From the NCBI RefSeq assembly GCF_015711605.1, contig NZ_JABTEZ010000004.1:248001-312000 (forward strand): 64,000 bases of DNA, written 5' to 3'. The translations under genes and the position numbers were made by a program. The notes beneath the pieces were generated by a model. That model saw nothing but the letters and a program-made list of their open reading frames with translations. It did not search any database and was not told the DNA's origin. This document shows positions 25,630 to 33,514 of this stretch, one piece after another (position 1 is the stretch's first letter; every line of letters starts with the position of its first letter). The stretch is from Planomonospora sp. ID67723 (GTDB lineage: Bacteria; Actinomycetota; Actinomycetes; Streptosporangiales; Streptosporangiaceae).

Positions 25630-26234
25630 AACGTCTTCTGTTCCTCATGGTCGGGGACGGTCGCTGTTGCGGGCAGGCCCGGGGGGACGGCCACCGCGGT
25701 CAGCGCGTCCCAGGTCGGGTAGCGGCCGGCGAGGGTGAGCAGGAGCCGCGCGGTGGCGTGGGCGTCGAAAGCGGCGCGGTGCCGCTGGCCGGGGATGTCG
25801 TCGGTGGTGATGCCGGTGTAGGTCAGCAGGGCGTCCAGGCCGTGGCCGGGCGCTTGCGGCAGGGCGGCGCGGGCCAGGCGCAGCGTGTCGATGACGCCGG
25901 CGGGTTCCCAGCCCGGCAGGTGCCGCTCCAGCACCCGGTAGTCGACGTGGGCGTTGTGGGCCGCGATCCATACACCGTGGAGGGCGTCCCGGGCGGCTGG
26001 GGCGACGTCAGCCCAGGCCGGGGCGTCGGCCACGTCCTGGTCGGTGAGGCGGTGGACGCGAGTGGCGAAGCGGGAGATGGGGCGCGGCGGCTGGATCAGG
26101 GTGCACAGTGCCGGCTGCGGCACCGGCCGCCCGCCGTCGATCCGGATCGCGGCGACTTCCACCAGGTCCGGCGGTTGGGCGCCGTTGCCCTCGACGTCGA
26201 CGACGAGCAGGGGCGGCCAGGTGCCGAAGTCCAC
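25623..26234 (-). CDS. 3'-5' exonuclease, DnaQ-like (DEDD)
   Basis: A 203-residue exonuclease domain protein. Exo I is LLVVDVEGNGAQPPDLVEVA (D-x-E), exo II is IAAHNAHVDYRVLERHLPGW, and exo III is GQRHRAAFDAHATARLLLTL (H-x4-D). GTG 26234 has AGGAGG 6 nt upstream. The family removes nucleotides from DNA or RNA 3' ends. It overlaps the following ATPase-like pseudogene, so they formed one operon. Unlike replicative epsilon subunits it is short and isolated, suggesting repair or defence roles. Confidence 0.9.
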   Translation of the reverse strand: MDFGTWPPLLVVDVEGNGAQPPDLVEVAAIRIDGGRPVPQPALCTLIQPPRPISRFATRVHRLTDQDVADAPAWADVAPAARDALHGVWIAAHNAHVDYRVLERHLPGWEPAGVIDTLRLARAALPQAPGHGLDALLTYTGITTDDIPGQRHRAAFDAHATARLLLTLAGRYPTWDALTAVAVPPGLPATATVPDHEEQKTLW

Positions 26235-26244
26235 GGGGTGCCTC

Positions 26245-26406
26245 CTATGCGGTCGCTGCGGGCCAGCCGATGTCAGCGCGGCCGTGCCGACGGTAGTGGT
26301 GGGGGTGCTCGCGGGCGTGGACCTGGTAGCCGTGGGTGTGCTGCAGGAAGTAGCGCGGCGGCTCGTCCAGTCCTTCCACCATGATGGCGCGTTCGGTGAC
26401 CTCCAC
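26245..26406 (-). CDS. Small hypothetical protein upstream of the exonuclease
   Basis: A 53-residue frame starting at GTG 26406: VEVTERAIMVEGLDEPPRYF, then LQHTHGYQVHAREHPHHYRR and ending DIGWPAATA. It stops 10 bp before the exonuclease start and overlaps its ribosome site. It is His-rich and may bind metal. Coding-like composition and position suggest a real short gene; the start is unsure. Confidence 0.42.
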   Translation of the reverse strand: MEVTERAIMVEGLDEPPRYFLQHTHGYQVHAREHPHHYRRHGRADIGWPAATA

Positions 26407-26776
26407 GCTGCCGGTCGCGTCGAATGCCCCGTGAGCGGCACCCGGCAGCTTATGAAACGCTCCATAGGCAGTCCGTCACTCCTCGTCAAACGCGAGTGTG
26501 GATCGGTCCGCACAGCAGCAGGACCTTCCGCCGCCCACCCGCGCCCCTGCCGGCACCCGGTACGGCTCGCGCGGCCTCCCGCCGGCGACGACCGGCCCCT
26601 GGCCCTTGGTGGTCACGATGAGGCCTTTCACTGCGCAGGATCCGAAGGGCCTGCCCGACGGGGTGGATCTGCTGCAACAAGCCCTAAATGCCCTGAGCGC
26701 ACATGCGGGACCCGCTGCCCACGGCAGCGGTGACAGGGCCGGAGCCTGGGCTGGTGGGGCTCGAGCCCCGGCCCTT

Positions 26777-27676
26777 CTACACGTCGAGGCCGGCGATCGC
26801 CTTCGTGATCAACATACGGGCCGTCTTGCCGTACACCGCGAGCTCGGCCAGCTCGGCGAACGCCTGCGCGTACATGGTGATCTCGTGCGGCTGGGTGATG
26901 GTCAGATGCCCGGACACCAGCTCGACGGTCACCTCGGCTTCGTCGAACATCCAGAAGCCTTCCACCGGCCAGATGCTGGAGCGGTCGGCGTCCAGGGGGA
27001 TGATGCCCAGCGACACTGACGGCAGTGTGCTCGCCGTCAGCAGGTGCCCGAGCTGTCCGGCCATGGTCTCTGTCCCGCCGATCGGGTGATGCAGGACGTT
27101 CTCCTCCAGCAGGATCGCAAACTGGTGATCACCTTCATGGATGACGTTTTGCTTGTCCACGCGGACCTGTACGGCCTGCTCGACGTCGTCCGGGATGGAG
27201 CGGCGCCGGGTGAGGGAGGTCAGCACCGCGGTGATGTAGGCGCGAGTCTGCAACGGTCCCGGGATCATCCGAGGCGAGTAGATGCGGAAGTGGCGGGTGC
27301 GTTCCCACAACGGCAGTACCGTCTCCTGGGCGCGGCGCAGACCGGTGCGTTCCATCTGCCGCCACTCCACGAACATGCCTTCCACCGCGCGCAGCGAGGC
27401 GACCAGATCAGCGACCTGGTCGCCTGCGCCGCAGTGCTCGCACCAGGCGCGGATGTCGGCGGCGGTGGGGGTTTGCTTGCCGTACTCGATTTTGCTGATC
27501 TTCGAGGAGTGCCAGCCGGTCCGCCGGCCGAGGTCACGGCCAGACAGTTCGGCCTCGACGCGGATGTCCCGTAGGCGCTGCCCGAGTGCCTGGAGCGCCT
27601 GATGCGCGCTGGAGGAAGAGGATCGCACAGCGGCTGCGGGCTCAGAGCGGCTGGTAGTGGTCGTGAGAGATGGCAC
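26777..27676 (-). CDS. XRE-family regulator with DUF5753
   Basis: A 299-residue regulator. An N-terminal XRE helix-turn-helix (LGQRLRDIRVEAELSGRDLG, then WHSSKISKIEYGKQTPTAAD) is followed by the DUF5753 domain, the putative ligand-sensing part common in actinomycetes: LRAVEGMFVEWRQMERTGLR, IPGPLQTRAYITAVLTSL and TMAGQLGHLLTASTLPSVSL. It overlaps the DUF6879 gene. These regulators often pair with a small DUF397-type or DUF6879 partner, and the genes are thought to act together; targets unknown. Confidence 0.93.
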   Translation of the reverse strand: MPSLTTTTSRSEPAAAVRSSSSSAHQALQALGQRLRDIRVEAELSGRDLGRRTGWHSSKISKIEYGKQTPTAADIRAWCEHCGAGDQVADLVASLRAVEGMFVEWRQMERTGLRRAQETVLPLWERTRHFRIYSPRMIPGPLQTRAYITAVLTSLTRRRSIPDDVEQAVQVRVDKQNVIHEGDHQFAILLEENVLHHPIGGTETMAGQLGHLLTASTLPSVSLGIIPLDADRSSIWPVEGFWMFDEAEVTVELVSGHLTITQPHEITMYAQAFAELAELAVYGKTARMLITKAIAGLDV

Positions 27677-28157
27677 GCTCCCACACGGCCTCGAACGCGG
27701 CCACGTGGAACTTCACGACCTGCGGATCCATGACCGTTTCAGCGCTGACCTTGTCGCCTTCGCCGCTGAAGTGGTGGACCAGCAGCACCTCCTCGTCGAA
27801 CAACCAGAAGTCGTTACCGGGCAGCGCCAGGCCGGTCGTCCGGCGGCGGGGCAGCCACCGCACCTGCTCCCCGGCCCGCAGGTTGGGGACGGTGATGTCG
27901 TACTCGTAGCGGATGTAGGCGCTGATCGGCTCGGACACGATGCGGGCCCGGCGGACCTGGACGCCGCGGGCGGTCGCGTCCGTGATGTTCTGCAGCCAGG
28001 GCCGCCACCAGGAGGTGCGGTCGTCCAAGTTGATGCGGTGGCCGGCCTGCCAGGCGTGATAGTCGGGATCGTTGAGCGTGTAGCCGTCACGCATCTCCAG
28101 GTGGAGCGCGGAGCGCGTGCAGACGGCCAGGTGCTGCTCAAGCGTCCGCTCGACCAC
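27642..28157 (-). CDS. DUF6879 family protein
   Basis: A 171-residue protein with the DUF6879 pattern: LHLEMRDGYTLNDPDYHAWQ, then RGVQVRRARIVSEPISAYIR and YEYDITVPNLRAGEQVRWLP, ending FHVAAFEAVWERAISHDHYQ. GTG 28157 has GGAGG 8 nt upstream. It overlaps both the small upstream gene and the XRE gene. Families of this sort sit next to XRE/DUF5753 regulators in many actinomycetes and probably form a regulatory pair; no biochemical function is known to me. Confidence 0.88.
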   Translation of the reverse strand: MVERTLEQHLAVCTRSALHLEMRDGYTLNDPDYHAWQAGHRINLDDRTSWWRPWLQNITDATARGVQVRRARIVSEPISAYIRYEYDITVPNLRAGEQVRWLPRRRTTGLALPGNDFWLFDEEVLLVHHFSGEGDKVSAETVMDPQVVKFHVAAFEAVWERAISHDHYQPL

Positions 28158-28365
28158 CGGTCACCTCCGGGAAGAACTGCATCATGCGCTGGGGGTAGCG
28201 GATCCGGATCTCCCCGTCCGGGACGGGGCCGAGCTCGGCGGTCGTGGCCGGGCTGGTGTCGATGTAGCCCTGCAAGACGTAGTCGCCGGTCTCGGTGTCT
28301 CGCCACACCGTCGCCGAGTCGCCGTTGGGGCTGGAGGGGTCTTTGTCGAGGAACTCAAGGGCCAT
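28138..28365 (-). CDS. Small hypothetical protein, first gene of the XRE/DUF6879 operon
   Basis: A 75-residue acidic protein: MALEFLDKDPSSPNGDSATV, then WRDTETGDYVLQGYIDTSPA, ending MMQFFPEVTGGRADA. The run of beta-type residues, the W-R-D-T and Y-V-L-Q-G motifs and its position immediately before DUF6879 fit a conserved small companion gene. It starts at ATG 28365 with GGAGC upstream. Its end overlaps the DUF6879 start by 20 bp. Confidence 0.75.
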   Translation of the reverse strand: MALEFLDKDPSSPNGDSATVWRDTETGDYVLQGYIDTSPATTAELGPVPDGEIRIRYPQRMMQFFPEVTGGRADA

Positions 28366-28543
28366 GACGGGCTCCTTCGCGCATCGGGGGTTGTTGCTTG
28401 AGTGTGCTCCGATGCCTCCGCCAGCTCAAGGAGTTTGCTTGATTTTGCTCGGCCAGCGGGAGAAAGGCCGCTGAGGAGAGGCCCGTCGCAAATGGCAGCA
28501 AACTCATTGAGGCTCTGGCCAGCGCGTTTCTACGGTCCGGGGT

Positions 28544-29350
28544 ATGCGCTCCCCTGCCACCCCTGCGGGCACCACCTTCTCTTCTCGAACCCCGAGCGTG
28601 GCCCGCATTTACGATCACTTCCTCGGCGGCAAGGACAACTTCGCCTCTGACCGGGACGCCGCCGGCCGTCTCACCAAGGTGGTGCCGACGATCACTGGTA
28701 CCGCCCGCGCGAACCGGGCGTTCGTCCAGCGTGCCGTACGGCATGCCGCCGTGGCGGGCATCACCCAGTTCCTGGACCTCGGCTGCGGCATGCCCCGGCG
28801 GCGCAACGTCCATGAGATCGCCGCCATGACGATCCCGGATGCTCGGACCGTCTACGTCGACAACGACCCCGCCGTCCTCATGCATGCCCGCGCGATCTTG
28901 GCCGCCGATGGCACCGCCGCGGCCGTGCCCGGCGACATCCGTACCCCCGACGCCCTCTTCAAAGACCCGGTGCTGCTCGACTGGCTGGATGTGTCTCGGC
29001 CGGTCGTCGTGCTCCTGGCCGCCGTCCTGCACCACGTCGACGATCCAGCCGGGGTCGTCACCGCGGTCCGGGAGCGGCTCGCGCCGGGCAGTTGGATCGT
29101 CATCTCCCACGCCTGCCGGGACGCCGTCTCCCCGGCCGCTCTGGACGTCGTCAAGACGGTTTACGCCGAGACCGGTACGCCGATTACTCCTCGCCCCTTC
29201 AGTGAGATCTTGGCTCTGTTCGACGGCCTGGGCGTCGTCGACCCGGGCGTGGTCGAGGTGTCGCAGTGGCGGCCCGGCGACGGCGGCGCTCATCACGGCA
29301 CCGCCCAGGCCGTGGGCGGTGCCGGGATCTGCCCGGGAGGGCAGTCATGA
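28544..29350 (+). CDS. SAM-dependent methyltransferase, Methyltransf_19 (DUF574) type
   Basis: A 268-residue actinomycete methyltransferase. Signature segments are PSVARIYDHFLGGKDNFASD (the family's Y-D-x-x-L-G-G-K-D/N opening), ANRAFVQRAVRHAAVAGITQ and FLDLGCGMPRRRNVHEIAAM (SAM-binding glycine loop, with the G-C-G-x-P of the family). VYVDNDPAVLMHARAIL then supplies the acidic residue. It heads a three-gene overlapping operon. Such genes are present in dozens of copies in actinomycetes; substrates are unknown. Confidence 0.92.
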   Translation: MRSPATPAGTTFSSRTPSVARIYDHFLGGKDNFASDRDAAGRLTKVVPTITGTARANRAFVQRAVRHAAVAGITQFLDLGCGMPRRRNVHEIAAMTIPDARTVYVDNDPAVLMHARAILAADGTAAAVPGDIRTPDALFKDPVLLDWLDVSRPVVVLLAAVLHHVDDPAGVVTAVRERLAPGSWIVISHACRDAVSPAALDVVKTVYAETGTPITPRPFSEILALFDGLGVVDPGVVEVSQWRPGDGGAHHGTAQAVGGAGICPGGQS

Positions 29351-29712
29351 GCGGGCGCGACCCGGTGTCGGTCGCGCCGACGTACTCGCGGGCCCCCGGC
29401 GGTGACCAGGAGCCCGCGGCAGGGGGCGGGCCGGCCATCAGGGGTGGCATTCCGGGCCGGCCCGCACCTACCCCGACCGGAGACGGTCCGCCGGGCCTGG
29501 TGCTGTCGGAGGAGCAGGCTGACGGGCTCGCCGCCTGCATCGGCCGCTCTTATTCGTCCTGGAGGATCTGGCGAGCCCATGGCGTCTGGTATGCGACCGG
29601 GCCCTGCCCCGGGTGCGGGTGCACCCAGACCCTGCACGCCCGCACCGCCGGCGAGCTGTGCGAGCAGCTGGCCACCGCCGAACAGGCAGCGTCCGGTCGG
29701 CAGGCGTCGTGA
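29347..29712 (+). CDS. Hypothetical protein with CPxCGC motif
   Basis: A 121-residue protein whose N-terminal half is Pro/Gly-rich and probably disordered. The C-terminal half is folded: SSWRIWRAHGVWYATGPCPG, then CGCTQTLHARTAGELCEQLA. The C-P-G-C-G-C cluster could bind zinc. ATG 29347 overlaps the methyltransferase stop; its own stop overlaps the next start. No known function; the tight coupling suggests work with the methyltransferase or regulator. Confidence 0.72.
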   Translation: MSGRDPVSVAPTYSRAPGGDQEPAAGGGPAIRGGIPGRPAPTPTGDGPPGLVLSEEQADGLAACIGRSYSSWRIWRAHGVWYATGPCPGCGCTQTLHARTAGELCEQLATAEQAASGRQAS

Positions 29713-30359
29713 CCAGCTCCCACATCCCCGTCCCGTACGTGCTGGCCTACTCCGGTGAGGCCGTCCGCCAGCGGCTGACATTCGCCCCCGATCCGTCCTG
29801 CGGCGAGCTGCGGCTGTCGCACCAGGACCCGCGGCCGCGCTCGGACTGGCACCGCGGGGTCCTGCTCGCCCGGGTGCGCACCAACCGGCGCGGCCAGATC
29901 ATGTGGCGGCACCTCAACCGGCGCCGGCAGTGGGAATGCATGACCAAGGACCTGTGCCAGGTGTGCAAGGGCCCGGCCGCTGATTCGCGCACCGGGCGCC
30001 TGTGGTGGGTGATCACCGAGACAGGGTTCCGCGCGAGCAGCGACTCCGGCGGCCTGACCAACGCGCCCCCGACCTGCCGCCCCTGCATCCCCACCTCCCT
30101 GCAATGGTGCCCCCAACTACAGAAGTCCGCCGCGGTCTACACCGTCGCCGCCGCCGAGTCCGCCGGCGTGCTCGCCGACATCTACCGGCCCGGGCCGGGC
30201 GGCGTACCGGTGTTCACCGGCGAGCACAACGCCTTCGTCGGATGGGAGGAGTTCAGCGTCCTGCCGTTCGCGCTGGCCACGCAGATGGTCGTCCGCTTGC
30301 ACGACATGGTGTTGGTCGAGCACGGCGCGGACGTCTGCCCCGCGCTCGTCCCTTCATGA
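29709..30359 (+). CDS. Hypothetical Cys-rich protein
   Basis: A 216-residue protein from GTG 29709. It has a treble-clef-like set of Cys pairs: MTKDLCQVCKGPAADSRTGR and NAPPTCRPCIPTSLQWCPQL, spaced about 40 residues. The C-terminus is QMVVRLHDMVLVEHGADVCP. The C-x-x-C...C-x-x-C spacing suggests a zinc-binding nucleic-acid or protein contact domain. It is the third gene of the methyltransferase operon. I do not recognise the family. Confidence 0.72.
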   Translation: MTSSHIPVPYVLAYSGEAVRQRLTFAPDPSCGELRLSHQDPRPRSDWHRGVLLARVRTNRRGQIMWRHLNRRRQWECMTKDLCQVCKGPAADSRTGRLWWVITETGFRASSDSGGLTNAPPTCRPCIPTSLQWCPQLQKSAAVYTVAAAESAGVLADIYRPGPGGVPVFTGEHNAFVGWEEFSVLPFALATQMVVRLHDMVLVEHGADVCPALVPS

Positions 30360-30684
30360 GCCCGGCGCGGCAGCGCGAAGAGCAGCCCTACCCGTGTGGC
30401 TCCCGTGTCGTCGCGCCGTTCCACCCCCCCTCGCGGACAGCGCCGCGGATCCGCCTGACACGCTGCCCGCGAGGGACACGACGGCGACCACACGGCCCCT
30501 GGGCAGGGTGCCGTGGAACTCCGGTCGCTCGCAGTGCCCCCTCGAATTCGCCCCGCGGCGGGTGCACCGCCCCTTGAACCGGGAGCCGTTGACCATCCCC
30601 CCTGACAGGCGGATTGTCACCGCTAAGTGATCCCTCCCACCGCCGCCCCTCCCAGCAGAAAGGAGAACGCCGCCCCTCCAGCAC

Positions 30685-30897
30685 GTGACACACCAGCACC
30701 AGGAACCGAAGGAGCGCAATGCAATCCATTGGAACCACCACAGGTCCAACGGCGCGCACCTGCGCGTGCGCCACCGCCACTCCTGGTGGCTGCGCTGCCC
30801 CTGCGGACTGTACGAAGTCGTCGAGAGCGCCCGCGCCGCCAAAGCCCGCAAGGCCGAGCACGACACCCCCTCGGCCCGGATCTCAGGCCGCTGGTGA
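30685..30897 (+). CDS. Possible small protein; only coding candidate in 30360-31139
   Basis: A 70-residue frame from GTG 30685: HWNHHRSNGAHLRVRHRHSW, then WLRCPCGLYEVVESARAAKA and ending ARISGRW. The C-x-C and charged tail look protein-like, but there is no clear ribosome site. The rest of 30360-31139 holds no convincing gene; no RNA gene or repeat was recognised there. Confidence 0.33.
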   Translation: MTHQHQEPKERNAIHWNHHRSNGAHLRVRHRHSWWLRCPCGLYEVVESARAAKARKAEHDTPSARISGRW

Positions 30898-31139
30898 AGT
30901 CGGCCTGATTACGTCGGTGTGAGTTGTGACAGCGATCGTTTTCAGCGGAAAGCGATGCCGATGAGAAGCAGCAGCGCTCTTGGTCTTGCGGTGGGACGAT
31001 GAGTGTGCTCCGCAGGTGAGGTGCTGGGGCGGATCGGCGTCGGCTGCCCGACCAGGGACAACGATGCGCCAACGCAGCCGGAGGCCCGATCATGTGTCAC
31101 CGTTCGCAGTGGTCTTCTTCGCCTACCCGCTCAGATCGG

Positions 31140-31721
31140 TCAACGGCGCACCCGATAGCGCAGGTGAAGCACCCGGTTGCCCTGAATCACCACGTCAGGA
31201 TCCTCCAACAGGTGCTGCGCGTTGACGGACCCGAAGTAGCGCTTGCCGGACCCGAAGACCACGGGTACGACGTCCATGCGCACCTCGTCGACCAGACCCG
31301 CGGCAAGCACCTGGCCACCGACGTCGCCGGCGGCGACCTCGACCAAGCGGTCACCCGCAAGCTCCTGCGCCTTGGCCACGGCTGCCTCGACGCCGTCGAC
31401 GAAGTGAAACGGCGCCTCGGGGTCCCAGCCCTCGGGCATCGGCCGGTGCGACACGACGACCACGTGGTCGATGCCGCCCGGCGGCTTCCCGCCCCAGCCG
31501 TCCGTCAGGTCGAAGACGTGGCGGCCGACGATCGTGACTCCGATCTGGTCCCAGTACGGCCGGGTGTAGTCGTAGGACGCCTGCGACACCTTCAGCTCGC
31601 CACTCCCGTCCAACGGGACCTCACCGCTGGACAACCAGTCGAACAGCGGTCCGGGCTGGTCATTGTCGTCCGCGACGAAGCCGTCCACCGACACCGAGCT
31701 GTACATGACCACCTTGCCCAC
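31140..31721 (-). CDS. Dihydrofolate reductase-family protein (RibD C-terminal fold)
   Basis: A 193-residue member of the DHFR/RibD-C superfamily: KVVMYSSVSVDGFVADDNDQ at the N-terminus, then TIVGRHVFDLTDGWGGKPPG and VVVVSHRPMPEGWDPEAPFH. VAAGDVGGQVLAAGLVDEVR is the nucleotide-binding region and VVFGSGKRYFGSV the late loop. Family members reduce pterin- or flavin-like substrates with NADPH; the exact one is unknown. It is transcribed in the same direction as the AraC gene upstream, 87 bp away. Confidence 0.92.
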   Translation of the reverse strand: MGKVVMYSSVSVDGFVADDNDQPGPLFDWLSSGEVPLDGSGELKVSQASYDYTRPYWDQIGVTIVGRHVFDLTDGWGGKPPGGIDHVVVVSHRPMPEGWDPEAPFHFVDGVEAAVAKAQELAGDRLVEVAAGDVGGQVLAAGLVDEVRMDVVPVVFGSGKRYFGSVNAQHLLEDPDVVIQGNRVLHLRYRVRR

Positions 31722-31808
31722 GGGGCTCTCCTCTGCTTCGGGGTGCCCCCAATTCGCTTTGGGGCGCCCTCAAATTAGCGTGTCGTGAGCTGTCTCTCTT
31801 GTAAGAAA

Positions 31809-32648
31809 TCAATCGGCCGGCAGCGGCCAGCCGTCCAGCGCGTGGCCGGGATGTTCGCGCAGGAACCGCCGCCGGACTTCGACGTACCGGGTCGGCGTGA
31901 GCCCGGTGAACGCCCGGAACTCGTGGCCGAAGTGGGCCTGGTCGAAGTAGCCTGCGCCACCGGCGAGGTCGCCCCAGTCGATCGGTCCGGCGGGGTTGAT
32001 CGCGAACACGGTGGCGGCGAAGCGGTAGGTGCGGGCCAGCCGCTTCGGCGTGACGCCGATGAGCTCCTTGAACCGCTGTGCCAGATGAGTGCTGCTGACA
32101 CCGGCTGCCACGCTCAGGTCGCCGATCGCCACCGCCCCCCTGGTCGCCGCGATGACGCTGCTCGTATGGCGGACCAGCCCCAGGCCGGCGGTCTCGCACA
32201 GCCGCCGCATCAGCTCCTGCTCGAGCAGCGTCAGCATCTCGTGCGGTCCGTCCGCCGTGGCCAGCCGGTCTCGCAGCTCGGCAATGGCGGGCCGGCCCCA
32301 AACCTGCTCCACCGTCACCGGCCGGTCACACAGCTCGGCCGCGGGCATCGGCAGGAACGGCGCCAGCCCCCACGGCTTGAAGTGCACGCCGACGGACCGG
32401 GTCCCCGGCGGATAGCCGAACTCGAAGGCGCGGGTGGGCATGGTGACCACGCAGCCGTCGGCGTACCCGGCCGTCTCGATGTCGGTGCCGGCGCGGATGC
32501 GGAACGGCGCCCCGAGGTTGACGATGAGCAACGCCGCCGGCATCGGCGGCAGCGTCAGCCGGTCGTACGGCGGTGCACCCTCCAGGTAGTAAAGGTCGTC
32601 GATCAGCCCGTCCAGCGGCGGTCGCGGCACTCTGGACACGTACTCCAC
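31809..32648 (-). CDS. AraC-family transcriptional regulator
   Basis: A 279-residue regulator with an N-terminal cupin-like sensor (VSRVPRPPLDGLIDDLYYLE, RAFEFGYPPGTRSVGVHFKP) and two C-terminal helix-turn-helix units: IGDLSVAAGVSSTHLAQRFK and the AraC signature GGAGYFDQAHFGHEFRAFTG, then LTPTRYVEVRRRF. GTG 32648 is taken as the start; the frame extends upstream without support. It most likely controls the adjacent DHFR-family gene, a common pairing. Confidence 0.9.
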   Translation of the reverse strand: MEYVSRVPRPPLDGLIDDLYYLEGAPPYDRLTLPPMPAALLIVNLGAPFRIRAGTDIETAGYADGCVVTMPTRAFEFGYPPGTRSVGVHFKPWGLAPFLPMPAAELCDRPVTVEQVWGRPAIAELRDRLATADGPHEMLTLLEQELMRRLCETAGLGLVRHTSSVIAATRGAVAIGDLSVAAGVSSTHLAQRFKELIGVTPKRLARTYRFAATVFAINPAGPIDWGDLAGGAGYFDQAHFGHEFRAFTGLTPTRYVEVRRRFLREHPGHALDGWPLPAD

Positions 32649-32773
32649 GCCCGCAGTATCGCCGACGCCCCGCCGGCATCGCGCGCCGGGATCCGTCCAG
32701 CCGCGCTGCCGCCAGCATCGAGCCGGCGCCGATCCCGGACCAGCGCTCGGCCGCGGACATTTGCGCGGGAGAT

Positions 32774-33186
32774 ACGCGTGTCGCACATCGACGCTACCGC
32801 TTCTACGACGTCTTCCACCTGGCCCACGCCGCCGTCCTGGGCTGTCCCCCGTCACCCGTTTCGTACTGGGCTGCAAGCGCAAAAGCGACCCCAAGACCGA
32901 CGAGGCCGAGGACGGCGGCCGCGCGATCGCGATCGAAGAAGGCATCTCCGCGCTTGTGTTCTCCTACGCCGCCCGCCACGGCTACTTCGCCAACGTGCGC
33001 CACATCGACCACGAGCTCCTCAAGACCATCGCCGCCATGGCCTCCCACCTGGAGGTAAGCGTCCTGCGGGCCACTGACTGGGAGCAGGCGATCATGACGG
33101 GATACGTCGCCTGGCGACAGCTTCGCGCGAACAGCGGAGGCACCCTCCACATCGACCTGGACCAACAGATGCTGACCATCGAGTAA
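32774..33186 (+). pseudogene. MazG-like pyrophosphohydrolase-type gene, frameshifted
   Basis: Two frames together read HRRYRFYDVFHLAHAAVLG, then (after a missing base at about 32850) SPVTRFVLGCKRKSDPKTDE, AEDGGRAIAIEEGISALVF and DHELLKTIAAMASHLEVSVL. This resembles a MazG-like helical family with the E-E-x-x-x-x-x-x-x-x-Y and D-x-x-D-E-x-E-D metal-site pattern. Adding one G after GGGCTG would restore WSPVTR. A normal start is not visible. The last residues HIDLDQQMLTIE are intact. Confidence 0.62.
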
Positions 33187-33514
33187 CGCGTCCGATACCG
33201 CGCCGGGTACTGGACGCCAGGCCGGACGGGTGGCCGGGCTGGAAGTCCTCGAGGTCCTGCTGGAATTGGCAATGATGGGGATCGCCGAGCCGACCACGTG
33301 CATCTGCACTGCCCCAATCGCCCTGGACTGGTACGCGATGTTGATCTTTCCGAGGTGCTGGCGCATCTACATCTTGCGGCGAGAAGGTATGGGAGTTCAT
33401 CTGTTTTCTTCCAAGGAAGTACAAGGATCGGCAAAAAACAACAAATAGGATAAAAGGGCACACAAAGGGTGCATAGGGTTGCTTTGCTCTGTTCGCCGAG
33501 TGAGGACCCTTCTC